From Flavobacteriaceae bacterium (GTDB lineage Bacteria > Bacteroidota > Bacteroidia > Flavobacteriales > Flavobacteriaceae), in assembly GCA_027490305.1 (NCBI GenBank), contig JAIXYI010000051.1:21379-85378 (forward strand): a stretch of DNA of 64,000 nt. The letters run 5' to 3'. The notes under the pieces were generated by a model. It saw only the letters and a list, made by a program, of their open reading frames with translations, was not told where the DNA came from and searched no databases. This document shows, in pieces, positions 44,644 through 53,815 of this stretch (position 1 is the first letter of the stretch; each line of letters begins with the position of its first letter). The position numbers and the translations under genes were made by a program.

Positions 44644-46139
44644 TGCCTCGCTATACCGCTATATGGTTCCCTTTTTTGCTTACCGATTACACCGCGCGTA
44701 AAAAACCGGAGTACCGGCGACAGGCGTTTGTTATAGCGGCTCCCGAACGCGGCCGGATGGTGGTAAAAGCGGCGAGTCAGGAAGCGGTTCGGCTTGGTAT
44801 CGTTCCGGGAAAAGTGGTGGCCGATTGCCGCGCCCTCTACCCGGAATTGGACGTATTGGAGGCAGAGGCGGGAAAGGAAGTCGTTCTATTGAAGGCATTG
44901 GGGGAGTGGTGTATCGGATATACGCCTTCCGTCGCACTTGACCCGCCGGATGGTTTACTGCTCGATAGCACCGGATGCGCGCATTTATGGGGTGGGGAAG
45001 AGGCCTATACCCGTGTCATACAGCAACGCCTGGCGGGCTATGGCTATCAGGTGCATATCGCGATGGCCGATACCCTCGGGGCGGCCTGGGCCCTGGCGCG
45101 TTTCGGTAAGGGAAGGGATATCATAGCAACGGGGCACCAACGTGAGGCGATCCATAACCTGTCACCCGCCGCACTCCGATTGGAGCCAGAAGTGACAGAA
45201 CGGTTGAAGAAGTTGGGACTCGATCGCATCCACCGCTTTATCGACATGCCGCGGTCGGTACTTCGAAGGCGTTTCGGGGCATCGTTGCCGTTGCGATTGG
45301 GCCAGGCGCTCGGACAGGAACCGGAATTCCTGCTGCCCCTGCAACCCGTTGAACCCTATCAGGAACGGTTGCCCTGCCTGGAACCGATTTGTACCGCCAC
45401 CGGCATCGGCATGGCGTTAGAACGTTTGCTGGAGATGTTGTGCCAGCGTTTTGAGAGAGAAGGTGTCGGACTCCGATCCGGTATTTTCAAAGCGTATCGC
45501 ATCGATGGGGATATACAGCAATTCAGCATAGGTACGGGACACCCGTCGCGGAATCCAGTCCATTTATACCGACTGTTTGCACCCGGTATCGAGAAGCTGG
45601 AGCCGGCGCTGGGTTTTGAATTATTTGTATTGGAAGCGCCCCATACCGAAGAGGTAACGGCCTCCCAGGAAGCGCTTTGGGAAACGGCGTTCCGCAACGA
45701 TACCCGGGTGTCGGAATTGGTAGACCGGATTACGGCCCGCATCGGAAACAAAGGCGTCCGGCGCTACCTTCCTGTCGAACGCCATTGGCCGGAAGCCTCC
45801 ATACGCCCGACGGCCTCGCTGCAAGAGAAGTCGGCGCTTCCATGGCGCAACGACCTCCCGCGGCCTGTATACCTGCTGCCGCAACCCGAAACCATCGAAG
45901 CAACGGTTCGATTACCCGATTATCCGCCCTTGCTTTTCCGGTATAAAGGTGAAATCCATACGGTGGACAAAGCCGACGGACCTGAACGCATCGAACAGGA
46001 ATGGTGGCTGCAATCGGGCCAATATCGTGATTATTACGTAGTGGAAGATGAAAAGGGAGCACGTTTCTGGGTATTCCGGTCGGGGCCGTATGATCCGGAA
46101 AACCGCCCCAAATGGTACTTACACGGTTTTTTTGCCTGA
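44643..46139 (+). CDS. imuB: ImuB-like Y-family polymerase homologue without catalytic acidic residues
   Basis: The 498-residue protein keeps the Y-family fold (palm/fingers about 1-190, HhH region about 195-250, little finger after that) but lacks the SxDE catalytic motif; the corresponding position reads LLLDSTGCAHLWGG. This is the known ImuB state: a non-catalytic hub that binds the beta clamp, ImuA and DnaE2. A longer frame from 44388 has no similarity and overlaps ImuA. Start ATG at 44643 overlaps the imuA stop, and its TGA overlaps the dnaE2 ATG. Confidence 0.9.
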   Translation: MPRYTAIWFPFLLTDYTARKKPEYRRQAFVIAAPERGRMVVKAASQEAVRLGIVPGKVVADCRALYPELDVLEAEAGKEVVLLKALGEWCIGYTPSVALDPPDGLLLDSTGCAHLWGGEEAYTRVIQQRLAGYGYQVHIAMADTLGAAWALARFGKGRDIIATGHQREAIHNLSPAALRLEPEVTERLKKLGLDRIHRFIDMPRSVLRRRFGASLPLRLGQALGQEPEFLLPLQPVEPYQERLPCLEPICTATGIGMALERLLEMLCQRFEREGVGLRSGIFKAYRIDGDIQQFSIGTGHPSRNPVHLYRLFAPGIEKLEPALGFELFVLEAPHTEEVTASQEALWETAFRNDTRVSELVDRITARIGNKGVRRYLPVERHWPEASIRPTASLQEKSALPWRNDLPRPVYLLPQPETIEATVRLPDYPPLLFRYKGEIHTVDKADGPERIEQEWWLQSGQYRDYYVVEDEKGARFWVFRSGPYDPENRPKWYLHGFFA

Positions 46140-49100
46140 TGGAACGCTACACAGAATTACAGGTCACCACGAACTTCAGCTTTTTGCGCGGATGTTCCCA
46201 TCCCGAGGAAATGGTAGAGGAAGCCATTCGCCTGGGCTATAGTGCTATGGCCATTACCGACCGGAACACGCTGGCCGGCATCGTACGGGCGCATGTGGCG
46301 GCGCGCAAGAGCGATACCGATTTCCGGTTGTTGATTGGTTGCCGTCTCGACCTTGTCGACGGACCGTCGTTGTTGGCCTATCCTACCAATAAAGAGGCGT
46401 ATGGTCGGTTATCCGGACTCTTGTCAGAAGGCAACATCCGGGCCGAGAAGGGGCAATGCCTTTTGTATAAAAAGGATGTATACGACTATGCGGAAGGCCT
46501 ACTCTTCATCGTATTGCCACCTCTTGCACTCGATCCACAGTTCCGGTTGCCCGACGATTTCATTTCGTCACTTTCCGAATACCGCGAACGACTGGGGAAA
46601 GCGCTGTTTCTGGGAGTGTGTCGTTCGTATGCGGCCCACGACGGGAAACGGCTCTTTCGGTTATCGCAGTTGTCCGAGCGATTGGGGGTACGGATGGTAG
46701 CCCTGAACGATGTCCATTACCACCATCCGGAACGCAGGGCGTTGCAGGATGTACTGACGTGTGTGCGGGAAAAATGTACCATCTACACAGCCGGATTCCG
46801 CTTGCACCAGAACGCGGAGCGCCACCTCAAGAGCGAAGAGGAAATGATCCGCTTGTTTCGTTCGTATCCGGATGCCATCGCGGCTACGCAAGACATCGCG
46901 CAGGCCTGCCGGTTTTCCCTGTCGGAATTACAATATGTCTATCCCGAGGAAATCACGTCCGGCGGTCGCACGCCACAGGAAGAACTGGAACGGCTTACCT
47001 GGCAGGGCGCGAATGCACGGTTTCCGGATGGCATCCCCAAGAAAATCCGCAAAACACTCCGGTACGAACTTGATTTTATGGAGAGGAAGAACTACGCTGC
47101 CTATTTCCTGACGGTCTACGATTTCGTCCGCTTTGCACGTGATCGCGGTATTTTGTGCCAGGGAAGAGGGTCGGCTGCGAATTCTGTCGTATGTTATTGC
47201 CTGGGAATCACATCGGTTGACCCCTCGCAGTTCAAGGTATTGTTTGCCCGTTTTATGTCGGATGCCCGCGACGAACCACCGGATATCGATGTGGATTTCG
47301 AACACGAACGACGGGAAGAGGTCATCCAGTATATTTATGAGAAGTATGGACGGGATCGTGCCGCCATCGTGGCCACGGTTACACAGGTACATTATAAAGG
47401 TGCGATCCGGGATGTCGCCAAGGCCATGGGAATGTCGACGGATGCCATTAACCGCCTGTCGGCCTCGGTTTGGGAATTCCGCGATGAACTCGACGGCGAA
47501 CGGGTCACCTCTGAAGGCTTCCACCTGGATGATCCGCACCTGGCGAAAGTGCTCGAATTGACCCGGCAATATGTGGGATTCCCGCGGCAACTCGGCCAAC
47601 ATACCGGCGGTTTTATCATCACCCGGGGCAAGCTGTCGGATTTGTGTCCGGTGCTCAACGCCCGCATGGAAGGCCGCACCAATATCGAATGGAACAAAGA
47701 CGACATTGAAGCACTCGGCTTCCTGAAAGTAGATGTGTTGGCGTTGGGGATGTTGACCTGTATCCGTAAGGCGTTTGACCTCGCGAAACAGCACTATGGT
47801 CTTGACCTCACGCTGGCCAACATCCCGCAGGACGATCCGGAAGTGTATGAAATGGTCAGCCAGGCCGATACGCTCGGCGTCTTCCAGATCGAAAGCCGGG
47901 CCCAAATGTCGATGTTGCCCCGATTGCGGCCGCAGTGTTTTTATGATTTGGTAATAGAAGTAGCGATTGTGCGCCCCGGGCCGATACAGGGCGACATGGT
48001 GCATCCGTACCTGCGGCGACGCGATGGTATCGACCCTATTGAGTATCCGTCAAAGGAGTTGGAGAGTATACTCGGGCGTACGTTGGGTGTGCCGTTGTTC
48101 CAGGAGCAGGCGATGGAAATTGCGATCGTGGCCGCCGGATTCACTCCCGCCGAAGCCGACGGATTACGCCGTAGCATGGCCACTTTCAAAGCCAAAGGGA
48201 AAGTGGCGGATTGGGAGAAGAAGCTCGTAACGGGGATGATCAGGAATGGTTATGAGGAAGGATTCGCCCGGCGCGTGTTTCGTCAATTGGAAGGTTTTGG
48301 GTCGTATGGTTTCCCGGAAAGCCACGCCGCCAGTTTTGCGTTGCTGGTGTATGTATCCTCCTGGATCAAATGCCATTATCCGGATGTGTTTGCTACCGCG
48401 CTGCTCAACAGTATGCCGATGGGTTTCTACCAACCGGCCCAGATCATCATCGATGCCCGTAAACATGGGGTAGTGGTGCGGCCCGTGGATATCAACCACT
48501 CCTATTGGGATTATACCCTGGAGGAACCCTCCGGGCGCTACCACACCCTCCGGTTGGGATTTCGGCAGGTGAAGGGTTTGTCGGGCGACGATATGGACAC
48601 GTTGGTGCAGGCCCGTCATCGGCCTTTTCGCTCGATTCCGGAATTGCTTGACATTGGAGTATCAATGGCCGCGTTGGAAAAATTGGCCGATGCGGATGCG
48701 TTCCGTTCAATCGGATTCGACCGTCGACAGGCGTTATGGGAAGTATCGGCCTTGTCGGATACCCCCATCGGACTCTTTGAAGGACAGCCTTCCGCCAGCA
48801 CGTTCGAGCCCCAACTGACGCTGCCTTTATTGACAGATGCCGCCCATGTGGTGGAAGACTACGCGACGATGGGCTTGTCGCTGAAAGCCCATCCGGTGCA
48901 TTTTGTGCGTCCGGAACTGGACCGGCTTCGCGTGACACCGGCAGGTTCCCTTTCAAACTATAAGAACGGAGACCATATAAAGGTGTGCGGACTCATCACG
49001 GTTCGGCAACGGCCCGGAACCGCAAAAGGGGTATTGTTCGTGACGATAGAAGATGAAACCGGATTTGCGAACATTGTCGTCTGGGCTACGGTGTTTGAGA

Positions 49101-49324
49101 AATACCGGAAATCCATCCTGCAATCACGGTTGTTGTTGGTAGAAGGGAAGTTACAGGTCGAACGTTCGGTGATCCATGTGGTGGCGGATGCCTGTCATAA
49201 CCTGTCCGGCCTCTTACGCAATATGACCGAAGGCGAAAGCGATGAAAGGTGTTTCCCGATTGCGCGTCCGGATGAGAAAAGCGACCTGGAGACTATTTTC
49301 CACAAAGGGCGCAACTTTCATTGA
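46139..49324 (+). CDS. dnaE2: Error-prone DNA polymerase III alpha-type (DnaE2/ImuC)
   Basis: A 1061-residue polymerase. A PHP domain (about 1-225) opens the protein, the polymerase core follows with P381-DIDVDF (D382/D384/D386) and GRGSAANSVVCYCLGI, and a helix-hairpin-helix and OB fold (about 935-1015) end it. It carries out mutagenic translesion synthesis with ImuA and ImuB. It lacks the DnaE1 C-terminal clamp/tau extension. The stop codon is one base from the stop of the converging Crp/Fnr gene. Confidence 0.93.
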   Translation: MERYTELQVTTNFSFLRGCSHPEEMVEEAIRLGYSAMAITDRNTLAGIVRAHVAARKSDTDFRLLIGCRLDLVDGPSLLAYPTNKEAYGRLSGLLSEGNIRAEKGQCLLYKKDVYDYAEGLLFIVLPPLALDPQFRLPDDFISSLSEYRERLGKALFLGVCRSYAAHDGKRLFRLSQLSERLGVRMVALNDVHYHHPERRALQDVLTCVREKCTIYTAGFRLHQNAERHLKSEEEMIRLFRSYPDAIAATQDIAQACRFSLSELQYVYPEEITSGGRTPQEELERLTWQGANARFPDGIPKKIRKTLRYELDFMERKNYAAYFLTVYDFVRFARDRGILCQGRGSAANSVVCYCLGITSVDPSQFKVLFARFMSDARDEPPDIDVDFEHERREEVIQYIYEKYGRDRAAIVATVTQVHYKGAIRDVAKAMGMSTDAINRLSASVWEFRDELDGERVTSEGFHLDDPHLAKVLELTRQYVGFPRQLGQHTGGFIITRGKLSDLCPVLNARMEGRTNIEWNKDDIEALGFLKVDVLALGMLTCIRKAFDLAKQHYGLDLTLANIPQDDPEVYEMVSQADTLGVFQIESRAQMSMLPRLRPQCFYDLVIEVAIVRPGPIQGDMVHPYLRRRDGIDPIEYPSKELESILGRTLGVPLFQEQAMEIAIVAAGFTPAEADGLRRSMATFKAKGKVADWEKKLVTGMIRNGYEEGFARRVFRQLEGFGSYGFPESHAASFALLVYVSSWIKCHYPDVFATALLNSMPMGFYQPAQIIIDARKHGVVVRPVDINHSYWDYTLEEPSGRYHTLRLGFRQVKGLSGDDMDTLVQARHRPFRSIPELLDIGVSMAALEKLADADAFRSIGFDRRQALWEVSALSDTPIGLFEGQPSASTFEPQLTLPLLTDAAHVVEDYATMGLSLKAHPVHFVRPELDRLRVTPAGSLSNYKNGDHIKVCGLITVRQRPGTAKGVLFVTIEDETGFANIVVWATVFEKYRKSILQSRLLLVEGKLQVERSVIHVVADACHNLSGLLRNMTEGESDERCFPIARPDEKSDLETIFHKGRNFH

Positions 49325-49325
49325 A

Positions 49326-49898
49326 TCAGCGCCGGCTTCGTATCTTGCTCAGGAATTCAGGGGAAATTCCCAGATAAGACGCAATATAATGCTGGGGTAC
49401 CCGCTGTGGGATGCTCGGATAATTCTCAAGGAAATCGCGGTATTTTTCCTCACCGTTTTTCGCTATAGTGTTGAACAGTCGCTGCTGCGTCACCGCCAGA
49501 TTTCGCTGCATCAGGATGCGAAACGCGCGTTCAAAACGGGGCGCCAGCTCAAATAGGGTTTCCTTTTTTTCGGGCGCCAGCTCCAGCAACTCGCATTCTT
49601 CCAGCGTTTCGATGAAGACCTGGCTGGGCTTCGGGTCCTCGCTGGTAAACGAAATATCGCCTACCCATGATTCCTCTACCGCAAACTGCAACGTCACTTC
49701 GGTGCCGTGTCCATCGATACAGTATTTGCGAACACATCCACGGATGACAAAGGCTTCGAACGGACATTCGTCGCCGGCCCGCAGCAATACCGTCTTCTTC
49801 GGTACTTTTCGGTACAAAAGCACCGAGTGGAAGACATCCAGTTCTTCCGTACTAAAGGAAACATAGCGAGATATGGCTTTGTCTAGTTCCGCAAACAT
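49326..49898 (-). CDS. Crp/Fnr family transcriptional regulator
   Basis: A 190-residue protein with a cyclic-nucleotide-binding-like domain (about 20-130; KKTVLLRAGDECPFEAFVIRGCVR) and a C-terminal helix-turn-helix (about 165-188; VPQHYIASYLGISPEFLSKIRSR). Its effector and targets are unknown. It is two bases after the pafA-like gene on the same strand and converges on dnaE2. Confidence 0.88.
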   Translation of the reverse strand: MFAELDKAISRYVSFSTEELDVFHSVLLYRKVPKKTVLLRAGDECPFEAFVIRGCVRKYCIDGHGTEVTLQFAVEESWVGDISFTSEDPKPSQVFIETLEECELLELAPEKKETLFELAPRFERAFRILMQRNLAVTQQRLFNTIAKNGEEKYRDFLENYPSIPQRVPQHYIASYLGISPEFLSKIRSRR

Positions 49899-49900
49899 CC

Positions 49901-51544
49901 TTATGGCTGGCTAATACGATCACTGATAGGACGTCCCACGGCGGCATTCGGCCAGGAGATCCGGAGCAAATCGGCTACCGTGACGGCAATATCGGAAATA
50001 CTGACCGGTTCCGCAGAACTGCCCGGCTTGATTTTCCATCCCATCCACAACAACGGAACATGGGTGTCATAGGTCCAGCCACTGCCATGGGTAGTGCCTC
50101 CGTGTGCGGCGTGTTCCCCGTCAAACCAAGAGGGTTGGAGAAGTAATGCGACATCACCCGAACGCAGCGGTGAAAGTCCGTTCGCGATACGGGCATGCTG
50201 TGGATTACCGTCCTGTAACGCCGACGGATTGCCGATATCGAATACTTCCTGCACGCCGGGTTGCTTCCGGAGATAGTCTATAACAACGGCCACAATCTGA
50301 GAGCGTTCGGCTTTTTTCGATTCGAGTGTCGCGTAATTCAGATACACCTGCTGGTTTCCATAATATTCAATCCAGTCACCTTCACCGTATTTTGCGATAA
50401 TGGCCCGGTTGAGATCGGCCACCATCGTATCCGTCGGAAGGAAACCAGCCGGAATGTGAAGTGACGTCAGGTAATCGGGCGTTTGGGCTGCCCCGTGATC
50501 GGCGGTAAGGAAAATCAGGACATTCTCCATCCCGATATTCTTGTCCACATAATCAAACAACCGTTCGAGGTCGCGGTCGAGGCGGGCATAGGTATCCTGT
50601 GTCTCGATGGCATTGATGCCAAATTGATGCCCCACATAATCCGTACACGAGAAACTGACGGCAAGGAAGTCGGTAAAACGACCCTTTCCCATTTTCTCTT
50701 TTTCCAACACTTCAAGGGCGAAATCTACCGTATAGGAATCACCAAAAGGCGTTGAACGCATGAGCTCATAACCCGATTGCCCTTTCAACGAAGGCAGGTC
50801 GTGCGGAAAACGATTGTCTTTTTCACCCCGATACGGATTCCGGAAACCCGAACCATTTTCGAGTCCGACAGTATATTGGTCGAGCGGCAACAGCGTTTCC
50901 CATGGTTTCGACAGATAGGTATCGCATAATTTGCGGGCGTTGAAATCAACTACCCATTGCGGGAGCGCGTCGGTATAATACGTACTGGTAATCCAGTTTC
51001 CTGTTTTATTATCAAACCAATAGGCCGCGCTTGGGATATGTCCGGCCGGCATAATCGAACCGCGGTCTTTCAGGCACACGCCGATGACTTTCGACTGACG
51101 GTTATTGGATAGACGTAATTCGTCGGTTACGGTGGTGGAAAGCAAACGCGAAGGCGACATCTTTCCCGCTGATGACTCCGTTCCGACCGATTTGACGCTG
51201 TCGTCGCCTGCTACGTACACCGATTTTTTCGTGTTGCGGTCGTACCAGTCGTTTGAGATGATACCATTATAAGCGGGCACGCTACCGGTATAAACGGCGG
51301 CATGGCCCGGCCCGGTATAGGTAGGTACATAATTATAATGTGTGTTCCGGCAATCGAATCCGTTGGAAAGGAAGCGACGGAAACCGCCTTTCCCGAATTT
51401 GTCGGCAAAACGGTATACGTAATCGACCCGCATCTGGTCGACGACGATGCCGATAACGAGTTTCGGGCGTTCCGGTGCGACCGCTTTCTTTTGGGCGGAT
51501 ACGGTCAGGCTGACCAACAGTAAAGCCGAGAGGATTTTTTTCAT
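49901..51544 (-). CDS. PafA-type alkaline phosphatase
   Basis: A 547-residue secreted phosphatase from ATG 51544. After a signal peptide (about 1-18, SAQ) come the metal site D36 (GIVVDQMRVDY), nucleophile T77 in YVPTYTGPGHA, N98 in the GIISNDWYD segment, and K159/R161 in KDRGSIMP, the set found in Flavobacterium/Elizabethkingia PafA phosphomonoesterases. These enzymes scavenge phosphate from many monoesters. Its start overlaps the stop of a 60-residue membrane protein gene (ATGA). Confidence 0.9.
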   Translation of the reverse strand: MKKILSALLLVSLTVSAQKKAVAPERPKLVIGIVVDQMRVDYVYRFADKFGKGGFRRFLSNGFDCRNTHYNYVPTYTGPGHAAVYTGSVPAYNGIISNDWYDRNTKKSVYVAGDDSVKSVGTESSAGKMSPSRLLSTTVTDELRLSNNRQSKVIGVCLKDRGSIMPAGHIPSAAYWFDNKTGNWITSTYYTDALPQWVVDFNARKLCDTYLSKPWETLLPLDQYTVGLENGSGFRNPYRGEKDNRFPHDLPSLKGQSGYELMRSTPFGDSYTVDFALEVLEKEKMGKGRFTDFLAVSFSCTDYVGHQFGINAIETQDTYARLDRDLERLFDYVDKNIGMENVLIFLTADHGAAQTPDYLTSLHIPAGFLPTDTMVADLNRAIIAKYGEGDWIEYYGNQQVYLNYATLESKKAERSQIVAVVIDYLRKQPGVQEVFDIGNPSALQDGNPQHARIANGLSPLRSGDVALLLQPSWFDGEHAAHGGTTHGSGWTYDTHVPLLWMGWKIKPGSSAEPVSISDIAVTVADLLRISWPNAAVGRPISDRISQP

Positions 51545-51723
51545 GGATGGGGAAGGTGCGTTGTGGCCTTTGGATCCGACGTGCGCCCGGCAAATACCAA
51601 CCGATACGATACCCAAAAAGCCAGTGCAAAGGCAATGAGAAACGTGATAATCAGGTACCAGCGCGAGGCTTTCGGACGCTTTTTCGCGTACTGTTTTTCG
51701 TAGGAGACACGTGGATCGTTCAT
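51541..51723 (-). CDS. Small single-pass membrane protein (60 aa)
   Basis: The reading frame from ATG 51723 (MNDPRVSYEKQYAKKRPKAS) has one membrane helix (about 22-42) and a basic cytoplasmic N-terminus. Not recognised. Its TGA overlaps the pafA ATG, indicating translational coupling and suggesting a functional tie. Confidence 0.6.
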   Translation of the reverse strand: MNDPRVSYEKQYAKKRPKASRWYLIITFLIAFALAFWVSYRLVFAGRTSDPKATTHLPHP

Positions 51724-51762
51724 CCCGTAAAGGTACAAAAGCGATTCAAAAAACCGAATCGG

Positions 51763-52587
51763 CTATGGCGTGCCAAAAATGATGGTCGCAGCCAGTGACG
51801 GCGTTGGCATGTCGGTTTCGTCAGCCTCCTCCGGGCATTCCTTTTCGTCATACCGGTAAAGTGACCAGGCCCCATTATCGTATTCCAGTGCCGTAAGGTT
51901 TTCGATCCAGTCGCCTGAGTTCAGGTAGAGCGTACTACCATGTTTGCTTGTCCGTTCGATGATCTTTGGTTCATGAATATGTCCGCAGATAACATAATCA
52001 TAGCGCTTTTCAATTGCCAGTTCCGCAGCCGTAGTTTCGAAGTCGGAAATAAACCGCACCGCTTTCTTGACGCTCGCCTTTATTTTTTTGGAAAACGAAT
52101 ACGGCTCGCGTCCCATTTGTTTAAGACACCAGTTGATGAAGCGGTTCAACAAGATCAGGTAGTCGTAGCCGTACCCCCCGAGTTTGGCGATCCACTTCGA
52201 ATGATTGACGGAAGCGTCGAAGACATCCCCATGGAAAATCCACGCTTTTCGACCGTCTAATTCCATTACCAGTTTGTCGGCGATGGTGAAGTTACCGATA
52301 ACCGAGTCGCTGAACTTTCGCAGCATCTCATCGTGGTTGCCCGTGAGGTAATACACATTGACGCCTTTGGAGGCAAAGTCGATAATCCGTCGGATTACCT
52401 TCAAATGGGATTTAGGGAAGTACGATTTCCGAAACTGCCAGATATCCACGATGTCGCCGTTCAAAACAAGGGTCTTGGGTTTTATGCTGCTGAGATAGCG
52501 ATGCAATTCGCGGGCGTGACATCCATAAGTCCCCAGATGCACATCCGACAGTACCACCAGTTCAACCCGCCGCTTCTTTGCTTTCAT
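51763..52587 (-). CDS. UDP-2,3-diacylglucosamine diphosphatase-like metallophosphoesterase (LpxH-like)
   Basis: A 274-residue calcineurin-fold hydrolase. LVVLSDVHLG, VLNGDIVDIW, YLTGNHD, WIFHGDVFD and VICGHIHEP supply the two-metal site in the expected order. LpxH splits UDP-2,3-diacylglucosamine to lipid X in lipid A synthesis, and its homologues in Bacteroidota look like this. Substrate is inferred from family resemblance only. Divergent from aroC. Confidence 0.82.
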   Translation of the reverse strand: MKAKKRRVELVVLSDVHLGTYGCHARELHRYLSSIKPKTLVLNGDIVDIWQFRKSYFPKSHLKVIRRIIDFASKGVNVYYLTGNHDEMLRKFSDSVIGNFTIADKLVMELDGRKAWIFHGDVFDASVNHSKWIAKLGGYGYDYLILLNRFINWCLKQMGREPYSFSKKIKASVKKAVRFISDFETTAAELAIEKRYDYVICGHIHEPKIIERTSKHGSTLYLNSGDWIENLTALEYDNGAWSLYRYDEKECPEEADETDMPTPSLAATIIFGTP

Positions 52588-52696
52588 ACGGTCGTTTCTG
52601 GCAAAATACGGGTTTGGATATTACCGGAGCGTAGGCGATATGTTATGAAATCCTGTATTCCACGGTCGTAATGTGATGTTTTCGTAAACGGGGGCA

Positions 52697-52728
52697 TTGG
52701 GAAGAGTCGGATGGAAACCTTACATTTG
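52697..52728 (+). promoter_or_regulatory. Promoter of aroC
   Basis: TTG (52697-52699), 21 bases of spacer, and TACATTTG (52721-52728) match the Bacteroidota -33/-7 layout. The aroC ATG follows 15 bases later. Confidence 0.65.
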
Positions 52729-52743
52729 TGACAAACCACACCT

Positions 52744-53805
52744 ATGGCGGGAAATTCATTCGGGACGCTTTTCAGGCTGACGACGTTTGGTGAGTCACAC
52801 GGACCTGCCATCGGTGGCGTCGTCGACGGTTGCCCGCCCGGTGTTTTGTTGGATATAGAAGCGATTCGGGTAGAAATGGACCGTCGACGTCCTGGCCAGT
52901 CGGCTATCGTCACGCAGCGTAAGGAAGCGGACGAGGTGGAGTTCCTCTCCGGACTTTTCGAAGGACGAACGACCGGAGCCCCAATTGGGTTCCTCATCCG
53001 AAATCAAGACGCAAAGTCGGTCGATTACGATCACCTCGCCGAAGTATACCGGCCCAGCCATGCCGACTATGTGTACGACCAAAAATACGGATTCCGAGAC
53101 CATCGCGGCGGTGGGCGGAGTTCGGCCCGTGAAACGGCCTGCAGGGTCGTGGCGGGCGCGATTGCGAAACAGGTTATTGGAAATATCTCCATTGCAGCCT
53201 ACGTGTCATCAGTAGGCGATATTTTTCTCGAGAAACCCTATCAGGACCTTGACCTCGCAACCGTAGAACAAAACCCTGTCCGTTGTCCGGATCCGGAAAC
53301 GGCTGAACGAATGGAAGCCCTCATCCGCGAGGTGCGAAAAGACGGTGATACCATTGGCGGTACTATTACCTGCGTCATACGAAATGTGCCCGTGGGGCTG
53401 GGTGAGCCTGTATTTGATAAACTGCACGCCGAACTCGGGAAAGCCATGCTCTCTATCAACGCAGTAAAAGGGTTTGAGTATGGAAGTGGCTTTTGCGGTG
53501 CCCGGATGCGGGGTAGCGAACACAACGATATAATCCTCCCCGGCGGTAGCACCCGCACCAATTTATCCGGCGGAATACAGGGCGGTATTTCAAATGGTAT
53601 GGACATCTACTTCCGGGTGGCGTTCAAACCGGTTGCGACCCTCTTACAGGATCAGGTTACCATTGATACCCACGACCAGCCGTCAGTTGTAAAGGGTAAA
53701 GGGCGTCACGACCCATGCGTCGTGCCCCGGGCTGTCCCCATTGTGGAAGCCATGGCCGCCCTGGTGATGGCCGATTTTCTTTTGTTACATAATGCCTACC
53801 ACTAA
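52744..53805 (+). CDS. aroC: Chorismate synthase
   Basis: A 353-residue FMN-dependent enzyme of the shikimate pathway that removes phosphate from EPSP to give chorismate. [31 protein letters not shown] opens the protein in fragments matching the family; [30 protein letters not shown] and [13 protein letters not shown] are the other signatures. Length is normal. The symporter gene starts within or just after its end. Confidence 0.96.
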   Translation: MAGNSFGTLFRLTTFGESHGPAIGGVVDGCPPGVLLDIEAIRVEMDRRRPGQSAIVTQRKEADEVEFLSGLFEGRTTGAPIGFLIRNQDAKSVDYDHLAEVYRPSHADYVYDQKYGFRDHRGGGRSSARETACRVVAGAIAKQVIGNISIAAYVSSVGDIFLEKPYQDLDLATVEQNPVRCPDPETAERMEALIREVRKDGDTIGGTITCVIRNVPVGLGEPVFDKLHAELGKAMLSINAVKGFEYGSGFCGARMRGSEHNDIILPGGSTRTNLSGGIQGGISNGMDIYFRVAFKPVATLLQDQVTIDTHDQPSVVKGKGRHDPCVVPRAVPIVEAMAALVMADFLLLHNAYH

Positions 53806-53815
53806 ACCAAAACCA

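Noticed and set aside
46928..48004. 358-codon minus-strand frame
   Set aside because: Antisense to dnaE2, which has an intact catalytic core. GC-rich third positions create such open frames.
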